Notes: generated by a model not told the origin, from the sequence alone. 64,000 nt of DNA from Motacilla alba alba (GCF_015832195.1 NC_052021.1:3348001-3412000), one strand, 5' to 3'; positions 13,001 to 24,174 are shown, numbered from the stretch's first letter. Numbers and translations: made by a program.

Positions 13001-15823
13001 CCACGCTGCCTCAGGCAGGTCTCAGATGTGCAGTGATCTCTGTGTCTGGAGTCCAGTGGCTTCTGTCACGGGAAGCCTCAGGGAGCACAGGAGCATCGGT
13101 GAGAAGCCAGCCTGAAACAAGAGCAGAAAAAAGTGTCTGTGGTTGTCCTCTAAATCTTGTAGCGTGTTTAGTCTCAGAAAGTACAGCCACATTACCAAAA
13201 ATCAATAGTTCTAGCAGCGTTCCTCCCTGGGAAACACGCAGCTGCTCGAACACACGGGAGGTGGTGAATCTTAAAAAAGCCAAGGGAATACAAAGTGCTT
13301 TGGTACAATGGCTTTGCTGCACTCTTAGCAGTGTACAAATGGAGGGCCCTTGACCTGGGCAGTGGCTTCTGGGGCTTCCCAGTGATCCTTCTGCTGTGAC
13401 ATGCCTGAGGCTGTGTGAGGCAAGAGGGGCTCGGGGAGGGTTTGTCTCATTAACTGATTTTGGCTTTGAAGTACCTCTGTTTAGTAAGAAAAACAGGTTG
13501 TGGTGCGTAGCAATAGCATAAACAGAACTCTTCCTTTGGTTATTTTGTGGAAAGGTTTGACTTCTAGCGCTGCTGATGGGTCTGGCACATCCCAGCATTT
13601 AATTTTTCTTCATGGAATCCTGGAATGGTTTGTGTTGGAAGGGACCTTGAAGTCCACCTCACTCCATCCCTCCTGCCACAGGCAGGGACACCTTAGGTCA
13701 GAGTGCTCCAAGGCCCTTCTAACCTGGCCTTGCACTTCCAGGGATCCAGGGGCAGCCACAGCTGCTCTGGGCACCCTGTGCCAGGGCCTGCCCACCTCAC
13801 AGGGAGGAATCTCTTCCCAGTATCTGAATCATGCTCAGGCAGTGGGAAGCCATTCCTCTTTGTCCCACCACTCCATGCCCTTGTCCAGAGTCCCTGTCCA
13901 GCTCCTTTGGAGCCCCTTTAGGCACTGGAGGGGGCCCTCTTCAACCCCTAGTACTCCTTGCTTCCCAGCACACCTGCCACTCCCTCTGCTAGGAACCAAG
14001 AGAGAGGGGATTTCTGGTTTTCCTGGGTGGAGAGCGCTCTGTGATGGGAAGGAGTGCCAGTGTGAGCAGCCACTGTGACAGGGACAGGTGTGAAGGTTTG
14101 GGGAGGGTGGGCACAGTGGCAGAGCATTGCAGGGAGCCCCGGAGAGCAGGACACCATCCTTCCTTCTGAGGTCAGCCAAAACAAAGAGAAAGGTGAGCAA
14201 CCCCTTTTTACTGCCATCTCTTATTAATGAGGCATTTTATCCTAAGTCCTCCAACGTGAACGACACAGGCTTTTGGGAACATAATTAATCTTCCTTGTAT
14301 AAATCTTTAATTGTATGAAATGGAGTTTGTGTGGCTGTCGTCATTTCTCTTCCTCTCTTTTCCTCCTCTCCTGATTTGAGATGCTTCCTTAGCACAGCTT
14401 CTTTTCTGCAAGCTGCTCCTCTTTAGGGCAGTGACCCCGTGGAGCCACCACTCACAGTGTCCCTTGAGGCCACGCTGCTGCCCCGGGGTCTCTTGCTCTT
14501 CCCCAAGATGGGCAGGGAATCACTTTTCCCTGTGGCTCTTTTCCTTTGTGGAGTGACAGCAAACCCAGGAATTGTCCTGAAAGAAAACTAGCTGGTCTCC
14601 TCTGGAAAAAAGGGTATAGAATACTCTTGGGACAAACAACAAAAGAGCAGTTGTGCCCAAATCAGTGCCAGGCAGAGCCAAATGCCTCTTTGGAGGAGGT
14701 GAAGTGCAGCCTTTCAGATGCTAAGTAGTTATTTGGGATTTCAGTCAGTCCCTCTACGGAGGAATTGATGCACCATTGGCTCCAGGAGGATTAATGTGTT
14801 GGCTTTCCTTCTTGCCTTCTGGAAAGGGCAGGAAGGGCTGTGGGACTGTCTCAAGCCCACGCCTGCAGGGACAGATAGAAAATTGAATAGGAGACAGATG
14901 GAATGGACATTTTGGAGATCTCCAAGGTGGGGAGAAGTCACTGCTCAGGTTCTCGGTGACTCACAGCTCTCCGGTTAAACAGAGCTTCCAAATTAGCATC
15001 TCCACCGAGGAGCTTTTCCTGAGGCACAGCTGATGTTCCCAGGTAGAGCAATTTCCTGCTGCTTAATGGAACGGGAGGAGCACTTTGCGCTTGGATGCGA
15101 GGCTTTTCCAGCAATAACTTCTTGTGAGAAATTCTGATGTCATTTTTTTTTGGTCTGCTTGGCGGGTTGGATTAACGGGCAGGGACACACCCCCCGGGCT
15201 CCGGAGTTGGCTTGCTTTCCTTAATTTGCACTCGAGTCTTGCCGAACAAAGACGGATTTGTTGAACAAAGCGGGGTCAGTGCTGGGATGAGGAGCCCTGT
15301 GCCTCCAGCCTGCTACTTTGAATTAGGACTGAGCTGTAGCTGTTAAATCCCGCATCCTGTGGATTGGTGCAAACCTCCTGGCCTCAAACCTTGCTGCTGC
15401 AGAGCCTGCGACCTCGAGAGCCGCCCGGGGGTGGTGCCTCCAGAGCACTGCTGCCTCCCCACGCTCCCTCAGTGACACAGGCAGCAAAACAGGGGAGGTT
15501 GGAGCAGCTGCTGCCGTAGATAAAAAGAGTTCAAGCGCGGTATTTAGTGGGAAAAATAACCTAAAGAACACTTTGATTTAAAGGCAAAACCAGTCTGTGA
15601 GGAGAGGCTTTTGACAGGGCCAGCCCCTGCGAGAGAGCCGTGGGCCAGCTGCAGGCTCCATCCCTCTGGTGCCCTTCAAGTGGTTTTTTTTTCTTCTTCC
15701 TTTCAGCTCTTTGAGAACTTCCACTTCGGGGAGGTGCAGCTGGAGTCGGTGCGTCTCTCCCAGAGGTTCTCCTCGGACGCCTCTGGCTACTACGCCACAT
15801 CTGGGCAGCTGTGCTTCTCTTGA
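1099..15823 (+). CDS. ASCC1: ASCC1, last two coding exons (partial gene)
   Basis: These are the 3' coding exons of activating signal cointegrator 1 complex subunit 1, a KH-domain and 2H-phosphoesterase-like subunit of the ASCC complex (transcription coactivation, alkylation repair, ribosome quality control). Exon 1099-1178 starts after CTCTACAG with two bases of a split codon and encodes a segment ending FKERESFNGQNILK. Exon 15707-15823 follows a strong pyrimidine tract and encodes 38 residues from LFENFHFGEVQ to SGQLCFS and TGA. Human ASCC1 has KERESFDGRNILK joined directly to LFENFYFG...SGQIDFS-like sequence, so order, phase and stop agree. The N-terminal KH and phosphoesterase exons lie outside the window. 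The intron between the exons is 14.5 kb. The first exon's N-terminal half is more diverged than its C-terminal half. Confidence 0.93.
3713..4093. repeat. 176-bp tandem duplication with nested 32-bp duplication
   Basis: Copy 1 runs 3713-3888. Copy 2 starts at 3889 with the same CTTCTGTCTTGAAGAATATC sequence and runs to about 4093. Within copy 2 a 32-bp block (3954-3985) is immediately repeated (3986-4017), so copy 2 is longer. The copies differ by only a few substitutions near their ends, so the duplication looks recent. Confidence 0.9.
4130..4385. other. CpG-rich islet inside ASCC1 intron
   Basis: About 250 bp with high GC content and many CpG dinucleotides, flanked by ordinary AT-balanced intron. 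No ATG-initiated product of known family is encoded. It could be an orphan CpG island (alternative or non-coding promoter, enhancer) or just a GC-rich patch. Confidence 0.5.
13608..13940 (-). mobile_element. CR1 LINE 3' fragment
   Basis: The plus strand reads GGAATGGTTTG..GTTGGAAGGGACCTTGAAG followed by CCAGGGATCCAGGGGCAGC and GCACCCTGTGCCAGGGCCTG blocks. This is the reverse complement of the avian CR1 3' end, so the element lies in minus orientation. It is 5'-truncated and non-coding, as most bird CR1 copies are. It shares long identical blocks with the copy near 29.13-29.44 kb, so the two probably belong to one subfamily. Confidence 0.85.
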
Positions 15824-16290
15824 GGCGGCCGTGGTGGGTCTGCTCTGTGCATGATCCCTCAGTGAAAGGTTTTATAGGACGTGAATCTTCAATGGGAACC
15901 TGGGAACTCCAAGCTGGGATGCCTCGTGACTCCTCCAAAGCATGGGAACCATGGCATTTCCCTGCAGTTTTTCCCACTGCCGTCTACTTGGGATCCCCTT
16001 CCTCCTCCTTTCCCTAAAACGTCACAAAGTTGCCTCTTTGATGTCTGTGGATTGCTGGTTTTCCAAGAAAACGACTAGAACTGGAGCTTTTGGGGCATTG
16101 CTGGTGTTGAAACGTGGGTTTTTTTCAGAAGAGGGAAGTTTGTTCTTAAAATAAGTGTTTAAAATCCAGGAGAGCTTCGCCGGAGCACGATTTAACGATA
16201 TTGGGGTCAGGCATTGCTTGGATCTCCAGCAGCGTGCCTGTGTGATGTAGATCTCCAAATAAATTAATTCCCTTCAAAAGCAAAGTGTTT
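15824..16290 (+). other. ASCC1 3' UTR
   Basis: Sequence after the ASCC1 stop codon. The first AATAAA polyadenylation signal is at 16258-16263, so a 3' UTR of about 450 nt is likely. Confidence 0.7.
16258..16263 (+). terminator. ASCC1 polyadenylation signal AATAAA
   Basis: Canonical hexamer 435 nt after the ASCC1 stop codon, on the sense strand. No nearer canonical hexamer was seen. Confidence 0.7.
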
Positions 16291-16299
16291 ATCTCCTGT

Positions 16300-17680
16300 T
16301 GCATTGATAGTTTCTGTAATTAAACTTCCAGCACAGCGCATAACTATGATAATAAGAAAGCACTGATGGTTAGAGCTCTTTCCAGTGACCGTTTCAGAGC
16401 GTGTCAAAAAACATATGCCTTGTAGGTGGTTTCTCCATTAAAAGCAGCACCAAGCTCTTTGATTCCATTGTGAATCCTTCAGAGATTTCAAGACAAAGTT
16501 GTTTTTTTCCTGTAAATCTCCACATTTGGTAAAAATAGCAGCGCAGGATTTAAACTTGCCCTAGAATGAACGCTTTGGAAAATGGAAGGTGCTGGTGCTT
16601 GGGTGTTTTGTAACAAAACAGGTGCTGCTGCCCATTCCTAGTTGCTTCCATGGATATGGAATCGTGCTGTGGTAGAGATGGAGAGTGCCTCAGCCAGGGA
16701 CAGAGGTGCTCCAGCAGAACCCACATGTCCTAGTGATCATTTCTAAGAGGTCTTCACCCCATTTCCTCCCTCCAGAGTGAGCTGGCTGTTTGGCCACACA
16801 CAAACAGCAGTGGGAGTCATTCAAGAATTGGGATTGCTTTTCTTTTTCCCCCAAATGCGTTGCTGTTTATGTTTCCCAGACCAAATTGCCTGTCTGCTTT
16901 CAAGCCTGCCTGTCAGGCAATCAAATCAGCAGTGCTTTTGCTGGGTGCCCTTGCCTGTAGCCAGCTACAGCCGTCGGGCTGTTTGTGTCCTTTTCCTTGG
17001 CGTCAGAATGCCTCTGTGCTCTCCAAAAGCCGCCTTCCAAACGGTTCCCTCGGGGAGCAGAGCACAGCACGCACTCACAGGGAGGTGCTGAGAGCACTTA
17101 ACACCAGTTGCTGTCATCTTTCCGCCAGCCTGAAGAGGTACTTGGCAAATCTCTTTGGAACAGACCTGGGAGCTGCTCATGCAGCCACCAGGAAAGGGGA
17201 GGTGCACCTTGGGAAGCTTCTGCATGATGAGTTTTAAACGACTCTCACCGAGAAGTTGAGGCAAACATGGGTTTTTGACAATTGGGAGCATGCTCCTCCT
17301 CTTCCCACTTGTGTAAACACGTTTTAGTGACAATTCTTTGGGAAGTTGGTTGAATTTTGCTGGTAAGCAGCTTATCCCGCTGCTCTAGCCTGGCACAGCA
17401 AAATTCATTTCACACCTCCTTCCCCAGGCAGAATTAAGGATTCTGATCTTTTGCCTGACATCACTGGGGTTTGCTGGCAGTTTTCCTTCCCATCCTGAGC
17501 ATCCTGGCAGGGAGAAGAGAAGCTGGATGTGTGCTGTGGCATCCCCAGCTGAAGCTGTGAAGGAGCTGCAGCTGGGGTGAGTTGTCACTTGGTGCCTACC
17601 CTGATTTCCCCCCGCTGAGAAGAGGGGAAGATCCAAAAGCAAAACCTTGGGATAAGGGGGGAATCTTCCCTGGAGCCCTA
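16300..17680. other. ASCC1-SPOCK2 intergenic, nothing recognised
   Basis: Roughly 1.4 kb with no gene, RNA or repeat family that I can support. Open frames present here do not resemble known proteins. Confidence 0.55.
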
Positions 17681-17689
17681 AAATGCTGT

Positions 17690-18390
17690 GCTGGGATGGC
17701 CAAGGAATGGGGACCACAGTGTGGGCATGGCAGGGAGAGGGGTTGGAGGATGGGAGATGCAGGGATATGGCAGGGACAGGGAGCTGTGGGATAAGGGTGC
17801 AGTAGGACTGGGAATGCAGGTTGGGGATGTGGAAGGAATGGGGGATGCACGATGGATACATGGTGAGAATGAGGGATGCGGGGTGACTGGATGGGCATGT
17901 GGCCGGGAATGCAGGATGGGGGATGTGAGATGGGGACCTGGCAGGGAACAGGGCTGATGGATGAAGGGTGTAGGATGGGGGATGCAGGATGAGAACATGG
18001 CAGGGACCAAGGGATGCAGGACACTGGATGTGGGAGAGAGACTGGGTAGGGACCGAGGATGCAGGATGGCGGGTGCAGAATGGAGATGTGATGGCGATGG
18101 GGGATGCAGGATGGGGACTCGGACTGGACCAGGGATGAGGGGTGCAGGAGAGGGGTGTGGCAGTTGACGCGGGATGGGGCATGTGGAATGGAGACCGGAT
18201 GAGGACCAGGAATGCAGGACAGAGGATGCGGGAGGGGGTGTGTCAGGGGACTAAGGATGGGTACGCGGTAGGGACCAGTAGTGCAGGACGAGAACTTCAG
18301 GACGGGGGTGTGGCCGGAGATGCGGGGTGCGCGATGAGGGACACGGGCCGGGGACGGGTCAAGGACGAGGGTGCACGATGGGGACAGAAG
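17690..18390. repeat. Degenerate G-rich minisatellite upstream of SPOCK2
   Basis: About 700 bp of imperfect repeats built on GGGATGCAGGATGGGGA-type units with variants GATGTGGCAGGGACC. The plus strand is G-rich and C-poor. Unit length varies and was not fixed by eye. It ends about 230 bp before the SPOCK2 start codon, so it lies in or just upstream of the promoter. Confidence 0.8.
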
Positions 18391-18399
18391 GGGGGCCGG

Positions 18400-19420
18400 T
18401 GCTGCGGCCGTGCCGAGCCGTGCCGAGCCGTGCCGAGCCATGCCGGCGGCTCCCCCGCCCCGGTGTCGGCGCGCAGGTGCGGCGGGCGCGGCGGAGGCCC
18501 CGCCCCGGCCCTCCCGCCGGTGCCGCCCGGTGCCGCCCCGCGGCCGCACTCGCCGGCGGCGCCTCCCCGTGCGCACCGCACCGCTCCGCACCGCGCCCGC
18601 TCCCCCCGGCGCTGCGGCAGCATGCGGGGCTGCGGCGGGCGCCGCGCCCTGCTGGCCCTGCTGGCCCTGCTCCTGCCCGCCGCCGCCGCCGGCCCCGGGC
18701 CCGCCGCGGGCCCCGCCACCGGCCCCGGGCCCGCCGCGGCGGGGGAGAGCCCCGGCAATTTCATGGAGGACGAGCAGTGGCTCTCGTCCATCTCCCAGTA
18801 CGGCGGCAGGATCAAGCACTGGAACCGCTTCCGAGACGTGAGTCCGCGCCGGCTGCGGGGCGGGGGGGACGGGACGCGCTGCCGGGCACCGGGAGCCCCC
18901 TCCCCGCGCTCCCCGCCCCGCCGCTGCGGCTGCCGCAGCGCGACCCTCCCCGGCCTCGGCCCCATGGCGGGCGCCCGGGGATGCTCGGCGGTGCCCGCAT
19001 CCCGCCGCGGCCGTGGGCGGCTGCCGGCCCCGGTACCCGCGGGATGCTCCGCGGCCCCGGTACCCGGGGGATGCTCACCGGCTCCGGCAGCGCCGCCGCC
19101 TCCCTGCCCGACGCCAAAGCTGCGTGGCTTATGCCAATGCCTCCGTGGCCAGGGCTTGATGCCAAAGCGACCCTCTCCGGTGACCGGGGGTGCTGTCCCC
19201 TGCACCCTCTCGCCGTGCCCCACATGGGGGTGCAGGCAGGGCCCGCCCGCCCGTAGCGGGGGCTGCGCCGTGGCCTGGAACCCTGGGCGAGAGCCCAGCC
19301 CGTGTCGGGGCACGAGCATCCCCCGGGACTCCGCTCCCCCGAGGCCCGCGGGTGTCTCCGGAGCCCCGCGCGGCGCCGCAGCCGGGGCCGGCGCTGCCTC
19401 CGCGGGGTGGTGACCCCTGG
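18400..19420 (+). promoter_or_regulatory. SPOCK2 CpG-island promoter and first exon
   Basis: Very GC- and CpG-rich sequence around the first coding exon, including a short CCGTGCCGAG direct repeat at about 18410-18440. No TATA box was identified and the exact transcription start cannot be set from sequence alone. Confidence 0.7.
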
Positions 19421-22400
19421 GGATGTGGGGGACGCGAGGCAGGGAGGATGAGGATGCAGGCAGTGCTGAAGGAGCGCTGGCACACCTGGCACACGAGGCT
19501 CGGGATCCTGTCACCCCTCGCTGTTACACAGCCCTCGCGAACAGCCTCGATGGCATTTAGCTGCAGCCCATAATATTATGGGGCAGTCGGGGTTTTTTCT
19601 GGGCTCGTTTTTACACCTCCTGCTCGTGTCCTCCAGGGTGGGGGACACGGTGCTGCAGCCCCATCCTGGGGAGACCCAGGACACCTGCAGCGGCCGGGCG
19701 GGGAGGGGGCACACCCCGAGCCAGCCCCTGTGGTCTTTGTTCAGATGCACACTCGGGTTCACCTTGGCAGCGAGGAGGGGATGGATGGATGGATGGATGG
19801 ATGGATGGATGGATGGATGGATGGATGGATGGATGGATGGATGGATGGCAGCAAGGGAGATGTGCCCACCGCAGGGCAGAGCAGGGGGCACCACCCCCGA
19901 AATAATCCAGCTGGGGGGCAGAGCACGGGTGAGGGCGCAGAGGTGTAAATTCCTCCCCTGGAGACCCCTGCCTGCAACACCCCTGCTGGCCAACGCCAGC
20001 ACTGGGCACCTGGGAGCTCGGATGGCTGCGGGTGCTCGAGGGGGCACTTGTGGTCGTGCCCCCATGGCACTGAGCATCCCCGGGGGGTTCAGGGCCGAGG
20101 AGGGATGCCCATCCCCGGGCGCCGGCAGCACACGTGGGGCCCACCCTGCCGCGGCACGGCTGCCGCGCTGGGGGGGCTGCAGCCTTACTGGCAGCTAGCT
20201 TGGATTAATAAGCAAATCCGTGGATTTGTGGGGTTTTCGACTGAGCAGCGCCGGTGGGGGGATGCACGGGGAGGAGGCCCGCGCCGCAGGGAGCTGCCGG
20301 GCGCCGCAGTGTTACCAATCACGGCCCGGGAGCGCGGCTATCGATTGCGGTGCAAACACCGCCGTGCCGGAGCGAGACATCCCCTCCAGAGCTGCCTCCC
20401 GTGCCGCTGCTTCCTGTGCCATCCCAAACCCTCCCCAGGGCGGCGGGGATGCTCCTGCCTTAGCGCAAAGCTCGCCCCGGAGCATCTCGTGGGGCGGGCG
20501 ATGCTGCCTGCGGGGAGGGTTTGAGTCCCTGCTACTCCCCCACACCCCCGGGATGCTTTCGGGGTCCTGTGGGAGCAGTTCTGCCTCCCCAGGCAGCGAC
20601 ATCCATCTTGGCCCACTCCTTCTGGGCTCACGATTGAAGAACCGGGGTGGCAGCACCATGGGGATCCCCTGAGGTCCTCACTGGGTTCCCAGGGGCTTCC
20701 TCCACCCGATGCCGTTTCCATCCCTGTTCCCTGGCTTTCCCAGCTGGCTGACGGGGGAAGGCTTTATCCTGTGTGAAGGCTCTCCGGGATTACAGGTCTA
20801 GAGCCAGAGACGGGGGAGCACGTTGGTGGTCGGTGCCAGTGATACCTAGGGCTGGTGGCAAGAGCTCTGGGCATCGGAAGGTCGGGGTGCCCCACTGGCA
20901 CGGGGTGCCTGTCACTGTGGGCTGGGGCCGGGAGCAGGGCTTTGGGCGTCCCGCAGCTGACGGTGGGCGCTCTCTCTTTTTCTTTTGTCGGTGCCGGCTG
21001 GGCCGTCTCGCTGCCGTGCCGCCAGGAGGTGGAGGTGAGCCTCGAGGGGCGGCCGAGGGGGTGACACCCCGCTTGTGGGGGGAGGCGGCTCCCGGTCCCT
21101 GCTCCGTGCCCTCCCGCCGTGGCGGTGCCCAGGGGTGTGCGCAGCGGGAGCCGCTCCGGGCCGCTGGCCCCGAGCCGGGTGACGGCACGCCTGGTCCGGT
21201 GTCACCTTTCCCGCCACCTGCACTCATGCAGGCTCTCCCCACTTCGCAGGATGACTACATCAAGAGCTGGGAGGACAACCAGCCCGGGGATGAAGGTACC
21301 GCTGGGACGGGTTTGGGATGCGGCACGGTGGGCTCGGTGCCAGACAGCGTGGTGGGGCGGGGGGGTCGCACTCTGTGCTCGCACCCCCCGGGCTTTTCCC
21401 TTCCGGCTCGGAGCGGTGCTGGGGTCCGTGCGAGCCGGGAAGCGGCAGCTGGTGCCGCCCAGCTGCGGCCTGAATGGCGCTTTGTGCCGGCCCGGCTGGT
21501 GGCCAGCGCTGCGGGGCTCCCCTGGGGCGTCCCCGCCTGCCCCAGCGCCTGTCTGCCCCCCAGCCCTGGACACCACCAAGGACCCCTGCCAGAAGGTGAA
21601 GTGCAGCCGGCACAAGGTGTGCGTGGCGCAGGGCTACCAGCGCGCCATGTGCATCAGCCGCAAGAAGCTGGAGCACAGGTAGGAGCGGGGCCGGGGCCGG
21701 GCAGGGGGCTCGGAAGGGGGGCCCGGGCGGGGGCTCAGCACCCTCTCGCCCCGAGCAGGATCAAGCCGCTGGGCCCCAAGGCGCACGGGGGCTGCAAGCC
21801 CTGCCACGCCGCCCCGGTGGCCGCCGTCTGCGGCTCCGACGGCCACACCTACAGCTCGGCGGTAAGGACGGCGGCACCGCCGCGGGGACGGGGCCCCGTG
21901 TCCCCCCCGTGTCCCCCCGCCGACGTCCCGCTGCCGCCCCGCAGTGCAAGCTGGAGCAGCAGGCGTGCCTGGCCAGCAAGCAGCTGACGGTGCGGTGCGA
22001 GGGGCAGTGCCCCTGCCCGACCCCGCACAGCCCTGCCGGCGACAGCAAACAGGGTGAGTGGGGTGCGGGGCACCGGGGAACTGTCCCCGAGCTCTGCCCG
22101 GCCTGACGCTGCCCCGCTGGACCCCCCAGAACTGTGCACCGGGCAGGACCTGGCCGACCTGGGTGACCGTCTGCGCGACTGGTTCCAGCTCCTGCGGGAG
22201 AATGCCAAGCAGAACGGCTCCGGCGGGCTCCCCGCCAGCCCCACCTCTGGTACCTGTCCCTGCCCCACGGGGAGGGGACGTGGGCTGCTGTCCCCGGTGG
22301 GGCCGGGCAGCCACGGGCTCCATCGTGCCCTGCAGCGCTGGAGAGGAGCGTGGCAGCCACCTGCAAGGAGGCGGTGGGGTGGATGTTCGCCCGGCTGGAC

Positions 22401-24174
22401 ACGAGCGGGGACCTGTTCCTGGAGGCGGCCGAGCTGGCCGCCATCAACCTGGACAAGTACGAGGTGTGCATCCGCGCCTTCTTCAACTCCTGCGACACCT
22501 CCAAGGACGGCCGCGTCTCCGCCCCCGAGTGGTGCTTCTGCTTCTGGAGGGAAAGTGCGTCAGGACACCGGGGAGGTGGCGCTGAGGGGCCGGGGGTGGA
22601 CACCGCGGGGTCAGGAGGATGCACCCCGTGGGGCTGGGGGATCTGTGTCCTGAGGGATGCATGCTTTGGATTGGGGAATCCGTGCTGCGGGATTGGGGTT
22701 GTACCTCGTGGTGTTGTGGGGGATCCATGCTGTGGGACTGGGGGTGGGGGATGTACATCATGGGATTGGGGTTGGGAGTGGGGATGTTCACGGGGTCACG
22801 AGGAAGCCATGCTGTGGGTTAGCATGTGTGGGGGAGGGATGTTCATCACGGGGGGATGTATGCCATGGGGTACTGGGCAATCCGTGCTGTGGGTTTGGGG
22901 TGGCTCTGGGATGTTTGCCTTAGTGGGAGGGGTACACCACCGGGTTTAGGGGCCTGGAAACCATGGTGGGGATGCATGCTGTGGGTCATGGGGAAGTGCA
23001 TATTGGGTGAAGGGGGATGTGCATCATGGGGGATGCACAGCATGGGGCCAGGGGGACACACACTGTGGGGCTGGGGGATGTACTCCATGGGGCAGGGGGA
23101 CACACACCGTGGAGCTGGGGGATGTACTCCATGGGGCAGGGGGATTACACACACTGTGGGGCTGGGGGATGTACTCCATGGGGCAGGGGGATTACACACA
23201 CTGTGGGGTTCTGGGGGATGTACTCCATGGGGCAGGGGGATTACACACACTGTGGGGCTAGGGGATGTACTCCATGGGGCAGGGGGATTACACACACTGT
23301 GGGGTTCTGGGGGATGTACTCCATGGGGCAGGGGGATTACACACACCGTGGGGCTGGGGGATGTTCTCCATGGGGCAGGGTGGGTGCACATCACGGGGAT
23401 GCACGCCCTAGGGAATTCACGTTGTGGGGTTCTGGGGGATTTCACTCCATGGTGCTGGGGATTGCACTCCATGGGGGAATGTGGGGTTCTGGGGGGATGC
23501 ACACCACAGGGGAGAATGCTGTGGGTTTGGGGGCGCACACTGTGTGGGGTGAGGGGTTGCCGCCCTGGGGGGGCTGTATGCCTGCCCTAAGAGCAGCATG
23601 TGGCGTTGCTGCAGAGCCGCCCTGTCTCAGGGAGCTGGAGAAGATCCAGATCCAAGAAGCGACCAAAAAAAAGCTGGGTGAGTGGGGCAGCCCAGGGCCC
23701 TTTCCCCCAGCAGTGCCCCGCGCGGCCGGGCTGGGATGAGGATGGGGATCTCCCTGGGGGCTCGGCACTGCACGTGTTTGGGGGGGGTGGGGGCCATCGC
23801 TTCCCTGCAGGCACCTTCATTCCCAGCTGCGATGAGGACGGCTACTACCGGCGGGCGCAGTGCGAGCCGGGCGGCGGCGAGTGCTGGTGCGTGGACCAGC
23901 ACGGGGCCGAGCTGACGGGCACCCGCGGCCACGGCAGCCCCGACTGCGGTGAGAGCTGCGGGCGGCGCCCGCTGGGGACGGGGCCGCAGCCCGGACCGCC
24001 CCCGAACCGCTGCCCCTCGCCCCTCCAGATGAAGCGACGGGGTTTTCGGGCGACTTCGGGAGCAGCGTGGGCTGGGAGGACGAGGAGGAGAAGGAGCCGG
24101 AGGAGGCGGGCGAGGAAGGCGAGGAAGAGGAGGGCGAAGCAGGCGAGAGCGACGACGGCGGCTACATCTGGTAG
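18622..24174 (+). CDS. SPOCK2: SPOCK2 (testican-2), complete
   Basis: Secreted Ca2+-binding heparan/chondroitin sulfate proteoglycan of extracellular matrix. Coding exons: 18622-18837, 21026-21034, 21250-21295, 21564-21678, 21759-21861, 21945-22053, 22130-22249, 22336-22554, 23615-23677, 23811-23948, 24029-24174. All junctions are GT/AG, phases close, and the product is 427 aa (human 424). Order: signal peptide ([14 protein letters not shown]), conserved [15 protein letters not shown], Kazal/follistatin-like part ([17 protein letters not shown]), SPARC-type EF-hand domain (loop [13 protein letters not shown]), thyroglobulin type-1 repeat (ECWCVDQHG), then [10 protein letters not shown], probable glycosaminoglycan attachment, and an acidic Glu-rich tail ending GGYIW. 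Oddities are a 9-nt exon coding EVE, a 30-bp duplication in exon 1 and a minisatellite in intron 8. It follows ASCC1 in the same orientation, as in other vertebrates. Confidence 0.97.
18691..18740 (+). repeat. 30-bp coding repeat in SPOCK2 exon 1
   Basis: GGCCCCGGGCCCGCCGCG occurs at 18691 and again at 18721, a 30-bp period that encodes [10 protein letters not shown] then [10 protein letters not shown]. It lengthens the linker between the signal peptide and the conserved NFMEDEQWL block. Confidence 0.8.
19781..19848 (+). repeat. (ATGG)17 microsatellite
   Basis: Seventeen perfect ATGG units in SPOCK2 intron 1. Long enough to be polymorphic. The shadow frames are open on both strands because period 4 gives a 12-bp codon cycle (MDGW repeats). 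They are not genes. Confidence 0.97.
21026..21034 (+). CDS. SPOCK2: SPOCK2 9-nt microexon (EVE)
   Basis: GAGGTGGAG, preceded by a long TTTTTCTTTTG pyrimidine tract and GCCAG, followed by donor GTGAGC. It encodes Glu-Val-Glu between NRFRD (exon 1) and [10 protein letters not shown] (exon 3). Human testican-2 has exactly RD-EVE-DDYIKSW, so the three residues are required and this is the only match with proper splice sites between the two exons. Confidence 0.9.
22600..23560 (+). repeat. Minisatellite in SPOCK2 intron 8
   Basis: The core (about 23040-23400) consists of units containing GATGTACTCCATGGGGCAG at 23077, 23121, 23168, 23217, 23264, 23313 and (variant) 23360. Spacing is 44-49 bp, mostly alternating 47 and 49. 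Degenerate relatives fill the flanks. The sense strand is G-rich. The first repeat-like sequence begins about 50 nt after the exon 8 donor at 22555. The long open frames here are repeat artefacts. Confidence 0.9.

Larger units (their letters stand above)
1179..15706. other. ASCC1 last intron (14.5 kb)
   Basis: Donor GTCAGT at 1179 and acceptor TTTCAG before 15707. I see no exon of another gene. Contents recognised: a 176-bp tandem duplication (3713 to about 4093), a CpG-rich islet (about 4130-4380) and a CR1 LINE fragment (about 13608-13940). The rest is unique-looking sequence. A stretch near 2920-2960 combines TAATTA homeodomain-type cores with an AP-1-like TGAGTCA and could be a conserved regulatory element, but this is only a motif observation. 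Confidence 0.7.

Noticed and set aside
17596..19514. 400-codon frames on both strands over SPOCK2 exon 1
   Set aside because: Caused by very GC-rich sequence lacking stop codons. The real exon is 18622-18837 in one frame only.
19781..19848. MDGWMDGW repeats as a possible peptide
   Set aside because: Simple (ATGG)n microsatellite in an intron.
22826..23739. 240-254-codon frames rich in Gly, Trp, Cys and His
   Set aside because: Translation of the SPOCK2 intron 8 repeat in several frames at once. Not a protein.
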